This document shows, in pieces, positions 22,496-33,500 of a stretch of DNA of 64,000 nt. How positions within the stretch are numbered: position 1 is the first letter of the stretch; every line of letters begins with the position of its first letter. The notes under the pieces were generated by a model that saw only the letters and a list, made by a program, of their open reading frames with translations, was not told the origin of the DNA and did not search any database. Made by a program: the position numbers and the translations under genes. The stretch covers positions 1,736,001-1,800,000 of the forward strand of contig OZ244984.1 in NCBI GenBank assembly GCA_965223125.1, read 5' to 3'. The DNA is from Pacificispira sp965223125. Lineage in GTDB: Bacteria; Pseudomonadota; Alphaproteobacteria; UBA8366; Aestuariispiraceae.

Positions 22496-25484
22496 GGAGC
22501 CGCTTTCCTTCCGGATCGATGAAGACGGGGTTGGTCACGCGGGCCGGGATCGACTGGCCGCGCAGGGGATTGGCGACGGTGACGATATCGCCTTCCCGTG
22601 TCAGCCCGCCCTCCAGCAGGGCAAGCGCCACCGGATGGCCCAGTTCCGGGCTGAATCCGTTGGCAGTGACATGGCCCAGCATCCGCACCGGAACTTTCGC
22701 TTCCCCGGCCTCGATGATCTGCGACCCGTTGGGCAGGCCGGTTGCGCCATCCACCGGGACCAGTCCGACAAGCTGTTTGCGCGGATCGCCCTTGAACGCC
22801 TCGCGATAGGCAAGCGCCTTGCCGATGAAGGGTTTCTGCGTCGAGAGCATGCGCCCGAGACCCAGATCCTGCGCCGTGGTGCGCCCGTCCAGTTCGGAGC
22901 CTGCAACATGGCCCTTCTCGATCCGCATATTGCCCAGCGCTTCCAGGCCATAGGGTACGATGTCGAAATCCTTTCCGGCCTCCATCAGCGCATCCCAGAC
23001 GCGCTGGCCATAATCGCTCGGCACATTGACCTCGAAGGCCAGCTCGCCGGAAAAGCTGATCCGGAACAGCCGTGCCGGGACGCCTTCCGCCTTGCAGGGC
23101 GCGCAGGCCATGAAGGGGAAAGCCTCGTCGGTAATGTCGATATCAACGATCCGCTCCATCACCCGCCTGGCATTCGGACCGGCGACCGCGATGGCGGCAT
23201 ATTGCTCGGTGACGCTGACGACCTTCACCCGCAGGTCCGGCCAGACGGTCTGCAGATAGAATTCCATCTTCGCCATGACCGGCACGGCATTCGCCGTCGT
23301 CGTCGTCATCACGAAATGGGTCTCACCGAGCCGTGAAGTGGTGCCGTCGTCATGGACGATCCCGTCCTCGCGCAGCATCACGCCATAGCGGGCCTTGCCG
23401 ACCGGCAGCTTGGCGAAGCCGTTGACGTAAATCCGGTTCAGGAATTCCGCCGCATCCGGCCCCTGGATGTCGATCTTGCCAAGCGTCGTCACATCGCAGA
23501 TGCCGACCGAGCCGCGCGTCTGACGCGTTTCCCGGATATAAGCGTCCCGCATCGTCTCGCCGGGGTTGGCAGGGTAATAGCGCGGACGCTCCCACAGGCC
23601 CGCCGGGACCATTTCCCCGGCACGGGACAGATGCCAGTCCTGCATCGGGGAGCGGCGGCGGGGCCGGTAATGCTGTCCGACATCCGGGCCGCCCATGGCC
23701 CCGATGGCAATCGGGGTATAGGGCGGGCGGAAGGTCGTGGTGCCGACCGCCTCAATCGCTTCGCCGCGCAGCGCAGCCATGATCGCAAGCCCGGTGATGT
23801 TGGAGGTCTTACCCTGATCCGTCCCCATGCCAAGCGTGGTATAGCGTTTCAGATGCTCGACAGAGATATAACCTTCGCGATGGGCGAGGCGCACATCGTC
23901 GGCGCTGACATCGTCCTGGTGATCGACGAATTTCTTCGGGTGCCCGCTGGGCGGATTCGGTGCCTCCCAGAGCGGTTCGGTGGGAGACGATTTCTCGATC
24001 CCCGTCTGCGGAACGACGCGGCTTGTCTTCGGCTTGAAGCCTGCCGCGACGGCTGCTTCTGCACCGCGCACATGCCCCTCGGTCAGGCAGGCATGCAGCG
24101 GGAACTGCCCTGCTGCCGCGCCGGCTGAGCGCTCCGGGCGCTTCGGCGCACCCGGCACGAAGCAGCAGGCATCCGCATTCCAGACCGGACGCGCGCCGGT
24201 CTGGCTGGACAGATGGACGGAGGGTTGCCAGCCGCCGGACATTGCCAGCAGATCACAGGAGAAGCTGCGCACTGATCCGCCGCCAATTGGCATCACGTCA
24301 ACGGATTGCAGCGCGAAATGACCGTGGGTATCGACGACCGCATGCCCGGTCAGGATCTCTACCCCCGTCGCCCGCACCCGGTCGATCAGGGCGGAACCGG
24401 GCGCGCTTCTGGCATCGATAATGGCCTGAACGCCTGCCCCGGCTGCCTGAAGATCCAGCGCGGTACGATAGGCGTCGTCGTTATTGGTGAAGATCACCGC
24501 CCGGCGGCCCGGTAGAACGCCGAATTCGTTGATATAGGTGCGCACGGCACCGGCCAGCATCACGCCAGGGCGGTCGTTGTTGCCAAAGACCAGCGGCTGT
24601 TCCAGTGCCCCGGTTGCCAGCACCACCTGCTGCGCGCGAATCTTCCACCAACGCTGACGGGGCAGATTGTCCGGGGGAATTGGGAAATGATCGGCGACCC
24701 GCTCCACGCAGCCGATCAGATTGCCGTCGTAATAGCCAAAGCCGGTGGTTCGGGTCAGAATCCGTACATTCGGCATCGCGCGCAGGGCTGCCTCGGTCGC
24801 CGACGCCCAGTCCGTTGCCGGTGCGCCGTCGATCTCCAGCCGTTCCTTCAGCAGGCGTCCGCCCAGCACCGGGTTTTCATCCACCAGCACGACCCGCGCA
24901 CCGGTCTCCGCCGCCGTCAGGGCGGCACCAAGGCCCGCTGGTCCGCCACCGATCACCAGCACGTCGCAATGGGCGCTGGCGCGCTCATAGCGGTCGGGAT
25001 CGGCCTGATGCGTCGCGGTTCCCATGCCCGCCGCCTTGCGAATGACGCCTTCGAAGATCATCCACATCCTGGTATTGGCGAAGGGTCCCATGAAGGTCTT
25101 GTAGTAGAAGCCCGCCGGAATGAATCGCGCGATCAACTGGTTGATCGCCTGGGTGTCGTATTTCAGATTCGGCCAGTTGTTCTGGCTTGTCGCCACCAGC
25201 CCGTCATACAGCTCAGTCACCGTGGCGCGGGTATTGGCCTCCTGCCGCGCACCGCCACGCAGGGCGACCAGGGCGTTCGGTTCTTCCGGTCCGGCGGAGA
25301 AGATGCCGCGCGGGCGGTGGTATTTGAAGCTGCGGGCAACCAGCTTCACATCATTAGCCATCAGGGCGGAGGCAAGGGTATCGCCCGCGAAACCGCCAAA
25401 TTCCTTGCCATCGAAACTGAAGCGGATCGGCTGATTGCGGTCGATGCGACCGACTCCGGCGATGCGGTTTGGCTGGGTGCTCAT
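22488..25484 (-). CDS. mgdC: N-methylglutamate dehydrogenase subunit C (sarcosine oxidase alpha-type)
   Basis: Large subunit, 998 residues, as expected. Order: a SoxA N-terminal fold (residues about 1-100, FAGDTLASALMAND and FKYHRPRGIFSAG), a dinucleotide-binding domain from about 170 (VLVIGGGPAGLGAAL), further flavoprotein parts, and a C-terminal aminomethyltransferase (GcvT-like) half from about 600 that binds tetrahydrofolate and takes the C1 unit as methylene-THF. It overlaps mgdB by 4 bases (ATGA) and mgdD by 8. Sarcosine oxidase alpha is the main alternative. Confidence 0.88.
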   Translation of the reverse strand: MSTQPNRIAGVGRIDRNQPIRFSFDGKEFGGFAGDTLASALMANDVKLVARSFKYHRPRGIFSAGPEEPNALVALRGGARQEANTRATVTELYDGLVATSQNNWPNLKYDTQAINQLIARFIPAGFYYKTFMGPFANTRMWMIFEGVIRKAAGMGTATHQADPDRYERASAHCDVLVIGGGPAGLGAALTAAETGARVVLVDENPVLGGRLLKERLEIDGAPATDWASATEAALRAMPNVRILTRTTGFGYYDGNLIGCVERVADHFPIPPDNLPRQRWWKIRAQQVVLATGALEQPLVFGNNDRPGVMLAGAVRTYINEFGVLPGRRAVIFTNNDDAYRTALDLQAAGAGVQAIIDARSAPGSALIDRVRATGVEILTGHAVVDTHGHFALQSVDVMPIGGGSVRSFSCDLLAMSGGWQPSVHLSSQTGARPVWNADACCFVPGAPKRPERSAGAAAGQFPLHACLTEGHVRGAEAAVAAGFKPKTSRVVPQTGIEKSSPTEPLWEAPNPPSGHPKKFVDHQDDVSADDVRLAHREGYISVEHLKRYTTLGMGTDQGKTSNITGLAIMAALRGEAIEAVGTTTFRPPYTPIAIGAMGGPDVGQHYRPRRRSPMQDWHLSRAGEMVPAGLWERPRYYPANPGETMRDAYIRETRQTRGSVGICDVTTLGKIDIQGPDAAEFLNRIYVNGFAKLPVGKARYGVMLREDGIVHDDGTTSRLGETHFVMTTTTANAVPVMAKMEFYLQTVWPDLRVKVVSVTEQYAAIAVAGPNARRVMERIVDIDITDEAFPFMACAPCKAEGVPARLFRISFSGELAFEVNVPSDYGQRVWDALMEAGKDFDIVPYGLEALGNMRIEKGHVAGSELDGRTTAQDLGLGRMLSTQKPFIGKALAYREAFKGDPRKQLVGLVPVDGATGLPNGSQIIEAGEAKVPVRMLGHVTANGFSPELGHPVALALLEGGLTREGDIVTVANPLRGQSIPARVTNPVFIDPEGKRLHG

Positions 25485-25762
25485 TTCTTGCCTTCCTCAT
25501 CGCTCATTGGGCCGGTAGCGGCACCATGGGCCAGGATTTCATGGGTCAGCGTATCGCGCCGGATGCGGATCCATTGGCGGCAACCGGCGACATGATGCCA
25601 GTACTCGACATGGGGGCCGCGCGGATTGGTGCGCTGATAGACCGCGTCGAACCAGGCTTCCTCTCCGGCATCCAGATCGGGGACCGGGACGGAGGCATCG
25701 CCGCCATAGGTGAATTCCACCTGGTCGCGGGGGCCGCAATGCGGGCAGATCAATCGAAACAT
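25481..25762 (-). CDS. mgdB: N-methylglutamate dehydrogenase subunit B (sarcosine oxidase delta-type, zinc)
   Basis: Small subunit of 93 residues. The zinc ligands of the family are in place: Cys6 and Cys9 in ICPHCG, and His57 and Cys61 in HHVAGCRQW. The last 15 residues are polar. It lies between mgdA (18-base gap) and mgdC (ATGA overlap), the invariant position of the delta subunit in soxBDAG-type operons. Confidence 0.88.
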   Translation of the reverse strand: MFRLICPHCGPRDQVEFTYGGDASVPVPDLDAGEEAWFDAVYQRTNPRGPHVEYWHHVAGCRQWIRIRRDTLTHEILAHGAATGPMSDEEGKK

Positions 25763-25780
25763 CGCGTCAGTACCCTTTGA

Positions 25781-27037
25781 TTAATGCGCGCCGGGGATCG
25801 GCCCGGCACCTTTTTCGTCAACGGTGCGCCCGGTGCGGAACCGCTCCAGATTGAGGTCGCGGTTGATCCAGTGCGGTTCGTCCTGCGCCATCGTATGGGC
25901 GAAGACCCAGCCGGAGCCGGGCGTTGCCTTGAACCCGCCATAGCACCAGCCGCCATTAAGATAGAGGCCCCGGATCGGCGTCTTGCCGATGATCGGACTG
26001 CCATCCATCGACATGTCCATTACCCCCGCCCAGTGGCGCAGCATGCGGATGCGGCCCAGCGCCGGGATCAGTGCCACGCCTTCCTCGCCCAGATGCTCCA
26101 GCAGCGGCAGGTTGCCGCGCTGGGCATAGGAATTGTAACCGTCGAGATCACCGCCGAAGACCAGCCCGCCCTTGTCCGACTGGCTGATATAAAAATGCCC
26201 GGCCCCGAAGGTGACGACCCCGTCGATGAAGGGCTTCAGCGGTTCGGAAACAAAGGCCTGCAACAGATGGCTTTCGATTGGCAGGGTCAACCCCGCCAGC
26301 GCCGCGACCTGGGAGGTGTGGCCTGCCACCGCCATGCCGATTTTTTCCGATTTGATGAAGCCGCGTGTGGTCTCGACCCCCTTCACGGCACCGTTCTGGA
26401 TGTCGAAACCGATCACCTCGCAATTCTGGATGATGTCGACGCCCAGCCGGTCGGCACCGCGCGCGAAGCCCCAGGCGACGGCATCGTGCCGCGCCGTGCC
26501 GCCGCGTGGCTGCAGCAGTCCGCCATAGATCGGGAATCGCGCATTGTCCGAGAAATCGAGCAGGGGCGCGTATTTCCGTACCTCATCAGGGGTCAGCAGG
26601 TCCGAATCGATCCCGTTCAGCCGCATCGCATTGCCGCGCCGGCGATAGGCATCCATCTGCGCATCGGAATGCGCCAAATTGAGGACCCCGCGCTGGGAGA
26701 ACATCACATTGTAGTTCAGATCGACCGACAGGCCTTCCCAGAGCTTCAGCGAATGTTCATAGAAATGCGCATTCGCCTCCAGCATGTAGTTGGACCGCAC
26801 GATGGTCGTGTTGCGCCCGGTATTGCCGCCGCCGATCCAGCCCTTTTCCAGCACCGCAACGCGGGTGATCCCGTGCAGCTTCGCCAGATAATAGGCCGTG
26901 GCGAGTCCATGGCCGCCACCGCCGATGACGATTGCATCATAACTGGCCTGCGGTGCCGGATCGCGCCAGGCGCGGGTCCAGTGCTTCTGACCGGTCAGGC
27001 CGCCCTTGAGAACGCTGAATACCGAATAACGGGACAT
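25781..27037 (-). CDS. mgdA: N-methylglutamate dehydrogenase subunit A (sarcosine oxidase beta-type)
   Basis: A 418-residue flavoprotein. A Rossmann FAD site appears at residues 34-50 (DAIVIGGGGHGLATAYY), and a second conserved region follows at NTGRNTTIVRSNY. His184 in GGTARHDAVAWGF corresponds in position to the histidine that binds FMN covalently in heterotetrameric sarcosine oxidase. The C-terminus keeps the GWCYGGFKATPGSGW active-site stretch. It is the first gene of the minus-strand mgdABCD operon; a modest purine-rich site precedes the ATG. It oxidises N-methylglutamate to the imine. Confidence 0.87.
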   Translation of the reverse strand: MSRYSVFSVLKGGLTGQKHWTRAWRDPAPQASYDAIVIGGGGHGLATAYYLAKLHGITRVAVLEKGWIGGGNTGRNTTIVRSNYMLEANAHFYEHSLKLWEGLSVDLNYNVMFSQRGVLNLAHSDAQMDAYRRRGNAMRLNGIDSDLLTPDEVRKYAPLLDFSDNARFPIYGGLLQPRGGTARHDAVAWGFARGADRLGVDIIQNCEVIGFDIQNGAVKGVETTRGFIKSEKIGMAVAGHTSQVAALAGLTLPIESHLLQAFVSEPLKPFIDGVVTFGAGHFYISQSDKGGLVFGGDLDGYNSYAQRGNLPLLEHLGEEGVALIPALGRIRMLRHWAGVMDMSMDGSPIIGKTPIRGLYLNGGWCYGGFKATPGSGWVFAHTMAQDEPHWINRDLNLERFRTGRTVDEKGAGPIPGAH

Positions 27038-27309
27038 GTCTTCGCCTGTCGCTCCTGACCTGCGACCGGGGAATTACCCGCGACCGCCGCCGTCGAATTC
27101 TGTGGATTGGCGATGACCGGGTTGACCCGGATCACCCCCTCACGAAACATCGCGCCGAAGGATTCGACGCGATGGTTCAGACACTATCGCCCGCCAGTGA
27201 TTCCGTCACGCCGAAACGCGCCCCGGATCATCCAGTTTTCGCCATATCTGGCAAATTCCGGATACTTTATCGGGTTATGAGTTTTAGACGCAAGATGCGC
27301 TCAGTTCAG

Positions 27310-27391
27310 GGAGACCGCCGGATCAAGTCCGGCGGCGACGGCTTAATCTTCATGAAAGATGGCGTCGTGCCCGGACTTGATCCGGGCACCT
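27310..27391. repeat. Dispersed palindromic repeat element (copy A)
   Basis: An 80-base element with two perfect stem-loops. CCGCCGGA (27315-27322) pairs with 27328-27335 around TCAAG. GTGCCCGGA (27367-27375) pairs with 27381-27389 around CTTGA. The two loops are reverse complements, so the units are inverted copies, as in paired REP elements. A second copy lies at 36530-36612. The whole 27038-27462 interval between mgdA and addB otherwise shows no gene. Confidence 0.75.
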
Positions 27392-27462
27392 CCCGGTGCA
27401 GGATGGTCTCCGGTCAAGGATTGGCTTGTTGCCGGGCGGGGACTCCCGGTAGTCTTTCCGGT

Positions 27463-30400
27463 GTGACGATATCGACCCTCTACACGATTGCCCCTGATCG
27501 CCCCTTCGTGGATGCGCTGGCCGCAGGGTTGCTGGCCCGTGCCGGGGGGGATCCGGTTGCGCTGTCCGACATGCTGGTTCTGCTGCCCACCCGCCGGGCC
27601 TGCCGGGCGTTGCGGGAGGCGTTTCTGCGGCAGTCGGACGGGCGCGCGATGCTGTTGCCCCGGATGCAGCCGCTGGGCGATGTGGATGAGGAGGAACTGA
27701 TCCTGACCGCCCCCGCTCCCGCCACGGGAGTCGGGGCGGCGGATATTCTGGCGGACCTGATCGACCTGCCGCCCGCGATCCCGGAAACGCGCCGCCTGCT
27801 GGTCCTGACCAGACTGGTCCAGGCGCAGCGCAATGCGCTGGCGAAAGCCGATCCGGCGCTGGACCCCGTCGGGCCGGATCAGGCGCTGCTGCTGGCCCGG
27901 GAACTGGCGCGATTGCTGGATCAGGTGCAGACAGAGGGGCTGGATCTGGATCGTCTGGATGGGCTGGTCGGCGCGGATTATGCGGATCATTGGGCAAAGA
28001 CGCTGGATTTCCTGTCGATCCTGCGCACGGCCTGGCCCGCCTATCTGGCGGAAAACGGGATGATGGATTCAGCCGCGCGGCGCAATAGCCTGCTGCGTGC
28101 CCAGGCGGAAAGCTGGCATGCCGAGCCACCGCCCTATCCCGTCATCGCCGCAGGCTCCACCGGATCGATCCCGGCGACGGCGGACCTGATCCGGACGGTT
28201 GCGCATCTGCCCCAGGGTATGGTCGTTCTGCCCGGCCTGGATCGGCTGCTGGAAGACGCGGCCTGGCCCGCCGTCCGGCGCGACCCCGGCCACCCGCAGC
28301 ACGGGCTGGCGGTGTTGCTGGAGAAACTGGGCGTCGACCGCGATACAGTGCGGGATTGGCCGGATTCTCTATCGGGTGAGGTAGATCGCAGCGGGCGGTT
28401 GCGGCTGCTCAGCGAGGCGCTGCGTCCGGCGGAGACGACGGAACGATGGCGGGACCTGGACGATAGGCCGGATCTGTCCGAAACCGCCTTCGAGGGTGTC
28501 CACTGGCTTGCCGCGCCGTCGCAATCGGCGGAGGCGGAACTGGCGGCGCAATGCCTGCGTGAGACGTTGGAAGAACCGGGCAGGACCGCTGCTCTGGTCA
28601 CGCCGGATCGCGTCCTGGCGCGCCGGGTTGCGGCCCAGTTGGGGCGCTGGGGCATACAGATCGACGATTCCGCCGGGCGTCCGCTAGGCCAGACGGAGGC
28701 GGGCCGGTTCTTCAAGCTGGTGGGGGAGGCGGTGGAACGTCGCCTGTCGCCCGTCGCCCTGCTGGCGCTGCTGAAACATCCAATGGCGGCATTGGGCGGG
28801 GAACCGGGCGACCTACGCCGTGCTGTCCGACGGTTGGAAATCGCCTGTCTGCGCGGCCCGAAACCGTCTGGCGGAATCGCGGGCCTGCGCCTTGCCCTGG
28901 ATGCCGCGCACGCCGATCCGCGCGGGCCGGGCACGGATGTGATTGACGCAGCCCATGTCACCGTTGATGCGATTGAAGCGGTGCTCGACCCGCTGCTGAC
29001 CGCGATGGCACCGGCGGAGACCGGATTCGCCGACCTGCTGGACGCCCATATCCGAACGGCGGAGGCGCTGGCGCAAACCAGCGGGGAATCCGGGGCGGAT
29101 CGGCTGTGGCGCGGTGAGGATGGGGAGGTTCTGGCGGATTTCATTGCCGATCTGATGCCCGATGCCGGTTTGCTGGGATCGGTCGGGCCGGGTGACTACA
29201 CCGCCCTGATCAATGCGCTGATGGTGGGCAGGACGGTGCGCCCGCGCTATGGCGCGCATCCACGGCTGGCGATTTTGGGGCCGCTGGAAGCACGGTTGCA
29301 GCATGCTGACCGGCTGATCCTCGCGGGCCTGAACGAGGGAACCTGGCCGCCGGAACCGGGGGATGATCCCTGGATGTCGCGGGAGATGCGCCGTGCCTTC
29401 GGCCTACCGCCGCATGAGCGCCGTATCGGCCTTGCCGCCCATGATTTTGCCCAGGCCTTTGCCGCGCCGGAAGTGATCCTGCTGCGGGCGGAGAAAACCG
29501 GTGGCCAGCAGACCGTGCCCGCCCGCTGGCTGGAGCGGCTGGCGACGGTGGCCGAGCGGCTGGGTCTGGACCAGGTCCTGCCGAAGCACAATCGGGTCAC
29601 GATCGAGCGTCTGGCATGGCAAAGCGGATTGGACAGCGCGGAACGTCTGCCGATGCTGAAACCGCCTGCGCCGCGCCCACCGCTGGCCCGCCGCCCGCGC
29701 CGTCTGTCCGCAACCCGGATCGAGACACTGATGCGCGATCCCTATTCGATCTTTGCTGCCAGTATCCTGAAACTGGATGTGCTGGATCCGCTGGAGGCGG
29801 ATCTGGGGGCGGCGGACAAGGGCACGATGATCCATCGGGCACTGGATGTCTTCACCGCCCGTCATCCCGATCATCTTCCCCTCGATGCCGCCGCGCGGCT
29901 GATCGAGATCGGGGAGGAGATTTTCGGACCGGAAGCGAAGGTCCGACCGACGGTGCGGGCCTTCTGGTGGCCGCGCTTCGTTAGGATCGCCCATTGGTTC
30001 CTGGCGCAGGAAGCCACCCGCCGCCCGCGTCTCGCCCGCAGTTTCACAGAGATCAAGGGAACCCTGGTCCTGCAGGCACCGGGCGGTGATTTCATCCTGT
30101 CTGCCGAGGCGGATCGGATCGACCGTTATCGCGACGGCGGCTATGCCATTCTGGACTACAAGACCGGCACGATGCCGAACAAGAAGGCCGTCGGCCTGTT
30201 GACCGCCCCGCAACTGCCGCTGGAGGCGGCGATTCTGAAGGGCTGTGGCTTCCCCGATGTGCCGCCCGGCCCCGTCGTCGAACTGGCCTATTGGAAGCTG
30301 AGCGGTGGAGAGCCTGCGGGGACGATCCAGTTGAACGATGATGGTGATCCGGAAGAACTGGCCGTCGAAGTGCGCAGCAGGCTGGAAGGCCTGATCGCCG

Positions 30401-30561
30401 CCTATGACGACCCCGCCACGCCCTATCCTGCCATTCCGCGCCCTGCCGAGGCACCGCGCTTCAACGATTATGAGCATCTGGCCCGCATCCGGGAATGGTC
30501 GCTGGGGGGTGAATCCGGCAAGGAATCCGGCAGGGAATCCGGTGCGGAGGGGGCGGGATGA
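27463..30561 (+). CDS. addB: Double-strand break repair protein AddB
   Basis: Subunit of the AddAB helicase-nuclease that processes double-strand ends for recombination. The 1032-residue protein has a UvrD-like but degenerate N-terminal half (LVLLPTRRACRALREAFL) and a C-terminal PD-(D/E)xK nuclease with AILDYKTGTMP. The frame stays open back to 27172, but that extension translates an intergenic repeat element; GTG 27463 (VTISTLYTIAPDRPFVDAL) gives the family N-terminus. The last residues are a short ESG-type repeat. addA overlaps its stop by 4 bases. It is the alphaproteobacterial form of AddB. Confidence 0.92.
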   Translation: MTISTLYTIAPDRPFVDALAAGLLARAGGDPVALSDMLVLLPTRRACRALREAFLRQSDGRAMLLPRMQPLGDVDEEELILTAPAPATGVGAADILADLIDLPPAIPETRRLLVLTRLVQAQRNALAKADPALDPVGPDQALLLARELARLLDQVQTEGLDLDRLDGLVGADYADHWAKTLDFLSILRTAWPAYLAENGMMDSAARRNSLLRAQAESWHAEPPPYPVIAAGSTGSIPATADLIRTVAHLPQGMVVLPGLDRLLEDAAWPAVRRDPGHPQHGLAVLLEKLGVDRDTVRDWPDSLSGEVDRSGRLRLLSEALRPAETTERWRDLDDRPDLSETAFEGVHWLAAPSQSAEAELAAQCLRETLEEPGRTAALVTPDRVLARRVAAQLGRWGIQIDDSAGRPLGQTEAGRFFKLVGEAVERRLSPVALLALLKHPMAALGGEPGDLRRAVRRLEIACLRGPKPSGGIAGLRLALDAAHADPRGPGTDVIDAAHVTVDAIEAVLDPLLTAMAPAETGFADLLDAHIRTAEALAQTSGESGADRLWRGEDGEVLADFIADLMPDAGLLGSVGPGDYTALINALMVGRTVRPRYGAHPRLAILGPLEARLQHADRLILAGLNEGTWPPEPGDDPWMSREMRRAFGLPPHERRIGLAAHDFAQAFAAPEVILLRAEKTGGQQTVPARWLERLATVAERLGLDQVLPKHNRVTIERLAWQSGLDSAERLPMLKPPAPRPPLARRPRRLSATRIETLMRDPYSIFAASILKLDVLDPLEADLGAADKGTMIHRALDVFTARHPDHLPLDAAARLIEIGEEIFGPEAKVRPTVRAFWWPRFVRIAHWFLAQEATRRPRLARSFTEIKGTLVLQAPGGDFILSAEADRIDRYRDGGYAILDYKTGTMPNKKAVGLLTAPQLPLEAAILKGCGFPDVPPGPVVELAYWKLSGGEPAGTIQLNDDGDPEELAVEVRSRLEGLIAAYDDPATPYPAIPRPAEAPRFNDYEHLARIREWSLGGESGKESGRESGAEGAG

Positions 30562-33500
30562 GCGCGCGGCCCGATCCCAATCTGACACAGCGCATGGCGG
30601 CGAATCCGGCTGACAGTGTCTGGGTTGCGGCCAGTGCGGGCAGCGGTAAGACCAAGGTGCTGACAGACCGGGTCCTGGCGCTGCTGGTTTCGGGTGCGCG
30701 TCCCGACGGGCTGCTCTGCGTCACCTTTACCAAGGCAGCGGCGGCTGAAATGGCGAACCGTATCCACCGCGAACTCTCGAAATGGACGCGGATCGACGAG
30801 GCGGCGCTGGAAACCGCGATCCGCAATCTGGATGGCGGCACGGTGACGCCGGAGAAGCGGGCGCGGGCGCGGCGGCTGTTTGCCCAGGTTCTGGACCTGC
30901 CGGGCGGACTTCGTATCCGCACGATTCACAGTTTCTGCCACTCGGTGCTGGGTCGGTTCCCGCTGGAAGCCCGGATCGCCCCGAATTTCGAAGCAATGGA
31001 TGAGCGTCAGGCTGCCGAGGCGATGGAACTGGCCCGTGACACGGTACTTCGCGCAGCCGAGGGCAATGCTGCGCTGGCCGCCGCCTTGCAGGCGGTGACG
31101 GAGCGCGCTGCCGAAGGGGTTTTCGCCGATCTGATGGCCAGCCTGTCCCGCCATCGCGCGGCTCTGTCGCGGGAAGGGCTGCGCTCTGCCGATGGGGAGA
31201 GGGGGGGATTGGATGGTGCTGTGCGGGCACTGCATGCGGCCCTGGGGGCGGAGCCGGGGGTGAACGAAGGTGATGTGATCGCCGATGCCTGCGCGCCCGA
31301 TGCGGTGGACGAAATCGGGCTGCGGCTGGCCGCCGAGGCGATGATGGGATTCGGCACGAAGCCCAATCAGGACAAGGGACGCATCCTTGCCGCCTGGCTG
31401 GCAGGCGGGATGGAAACGCGGATCGCCACGTTTGAGCGTTATCTGGGTGTCTTCCTGACCGCGAAATATGCGCCTTTGAAATCCCTCTGCGTCAAGGCGG
31501 TGGTGGAGAACAGCCCTGCGACGCCCGGAATCCTGGAGGTGGAGCAGGCGCGCCTGCTGGCGGTCGATCAGCGTCTGCGGCGGCAGGCGACGGCACGGGC
31601 GAGCGAGGGGTTGCTGCGTCTGGGAGAGGCGGTGCTGCGGGCCTATGAGGGCAACAAGCGGGCGACGGCGCGGCTGGACTATGATGATCTGATCCAGATC
31701 ACCGGACGGCTGCTGACCCGTGACATGGTCCCCTGGGTCCTGTTCAAGCTGGATGGCGGCCTGACCCATCTGCTGATCGACGAGGCGCAGGATACCAGCG
31801 CCGATCAGCGTGCGATCCTGGATGCCTTGGTGGCGGAATTCTTCTCCGGTGAGGGTCGGTCGGAGGAAAAACGCACGCTTTTCGTGGTCGGCGATGCCAA
31901 ACAGTCGATCTACAGCTTTCAGGGTGCCGATCCCGAAGGCTATCGCGGGTGGCGCGACAGTCTGACCGCAACGGCGAAGGCCGGGCGGCAGGATATTCGC
32001 CAGGTACCGATGGACATTTCCTTCCGCTCGGTCCAGGCGGTGCTGGATGCGGTCGATGCGACCTTTCAGGCGCTGCCCGCCCGCGATGGCGTGGTGGAGC
32101 CGGACGGGCTGGACCTGAAACACCATGCCTATCGTGCCGGGGAGCATGGCAGGGTCGAGCTTTGGCCACCGACCGCGCCACCCGATGCGGTGGAGGCGGA
32201 CCTGTTCACGCCGCCTGAACCGGTAGGGATCGGGGAGGATGCGGCACCGGATGCGACCCAGGCCCTGGCCGAAGGTCTGGCCTCGACGATTCGCCGCTGG
32301 CTAGACGATAAGGAAATTCTGCAAGCCAGGGGCCGCCCGATCCGACCGGGGGATATCCTGTTCCTGGTGCAGAAACGCACCAACCTGATCGACGCACTGG
32401 TGCGGGAACTGAAACGCCAGGAGATTCCGGTGGCCGGGGTCGACCGCATTACCCTGACCGAGCAGGTTGCGGTGATGGACCTGCTGGCATTGGCCCGGGC
32501 GCTGCTGCTGCCGCAGGACGATCTGACCTTCGCCTGCTTGCTGAAATCGCCCTTTGTCGGTCTGGACGACGATGACCTGCTGCGCCTGACGGAGGATCGC
32601 GGCAGGCGCAGCCTGTGGCAGCAGCTCTCCGCTCTGAAAACGATCGATTCACGCTATGCGGCGGCGGCGGCGTGGTTCGACGATCTGCTGGATGCGACCG
32701 ACCGTCTGCCTCCCTTCGAACTGTTTCAGCGCGCCCTGATCTCACCCTGTCCCGGCCCCGGCGCGATGGCTCCCGAGGGTGTAGCCTATACGGGTCGGCA
32801 GGCCCTGATCTCCCGGTTGGGTACCGAGGTTGAAGACCCGCTGGAGGAATTCCTGACGCTGACACTGGAACATGACCGCACCCATACGCCGTCACTGGAG
32901 GGCTTCCTGGCCTGGTTCGCGCGCGGCAATACTGACCTGAAGCGCGATCTGGAGACCGAGGCGCGGGACGAGGTGCGGATCATGACGGTGCATGGCGCGA
33001 AGGGTCTGCAGGCCCCTATCGTGATCCTGCCTGATGCGATGACCAAGAGCGGTCAGCGCGGAACGCCGCTGCGCTGGCTGGATGATGCTTCAAGCGGTCT
33101 GCGCCTGCCGATCTGGACCCCGTCCGCGCGCTATGAGGAGACGGTGGCGCAGACCCTGAAGGCTGCGGAAAAGGAAGCCCAGGATCGCGAATATCGCCGC
33201 CTGCTCTATGTCGCCATGACGCGCGCGGAGGATCGGCTGATTGTTGCCGGACGACTGCCCCGCAAGGCCGCGCCGGACGGCAACTGGCATGCTCTCGTCG
33301 CTGATGGGATTGCCCGTCTGGACATTGTCGAAGAGACCGAGTTTTCCGCCGGGGCGGGCTGGACCGGTACGGCATTGTGCTATGAGACTGGCGCCGCACG
33401 GGAAACGTCTTCGGATGCGGCAGCAGCCACAGTCGGGTCAGTTCGCCCGCCCGCCCCGGCCTGGCTCACCGCACCCCCACCGGAGGAACCGGCCCCGCCG

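Noticed and set aside
27172..27462. N-terminal extension of addB by about 97 codons
   Set aside because: The extra stretch translates a palindromic repeat element and is unlike the AddB family; GTG 27463 is preferred.
30468..32147. Minus-strand open frame of 559 codons across addB/addA
   Set aside because: AddA motifs are on the plus strand; this frame has low complexity and no conserved pattern.
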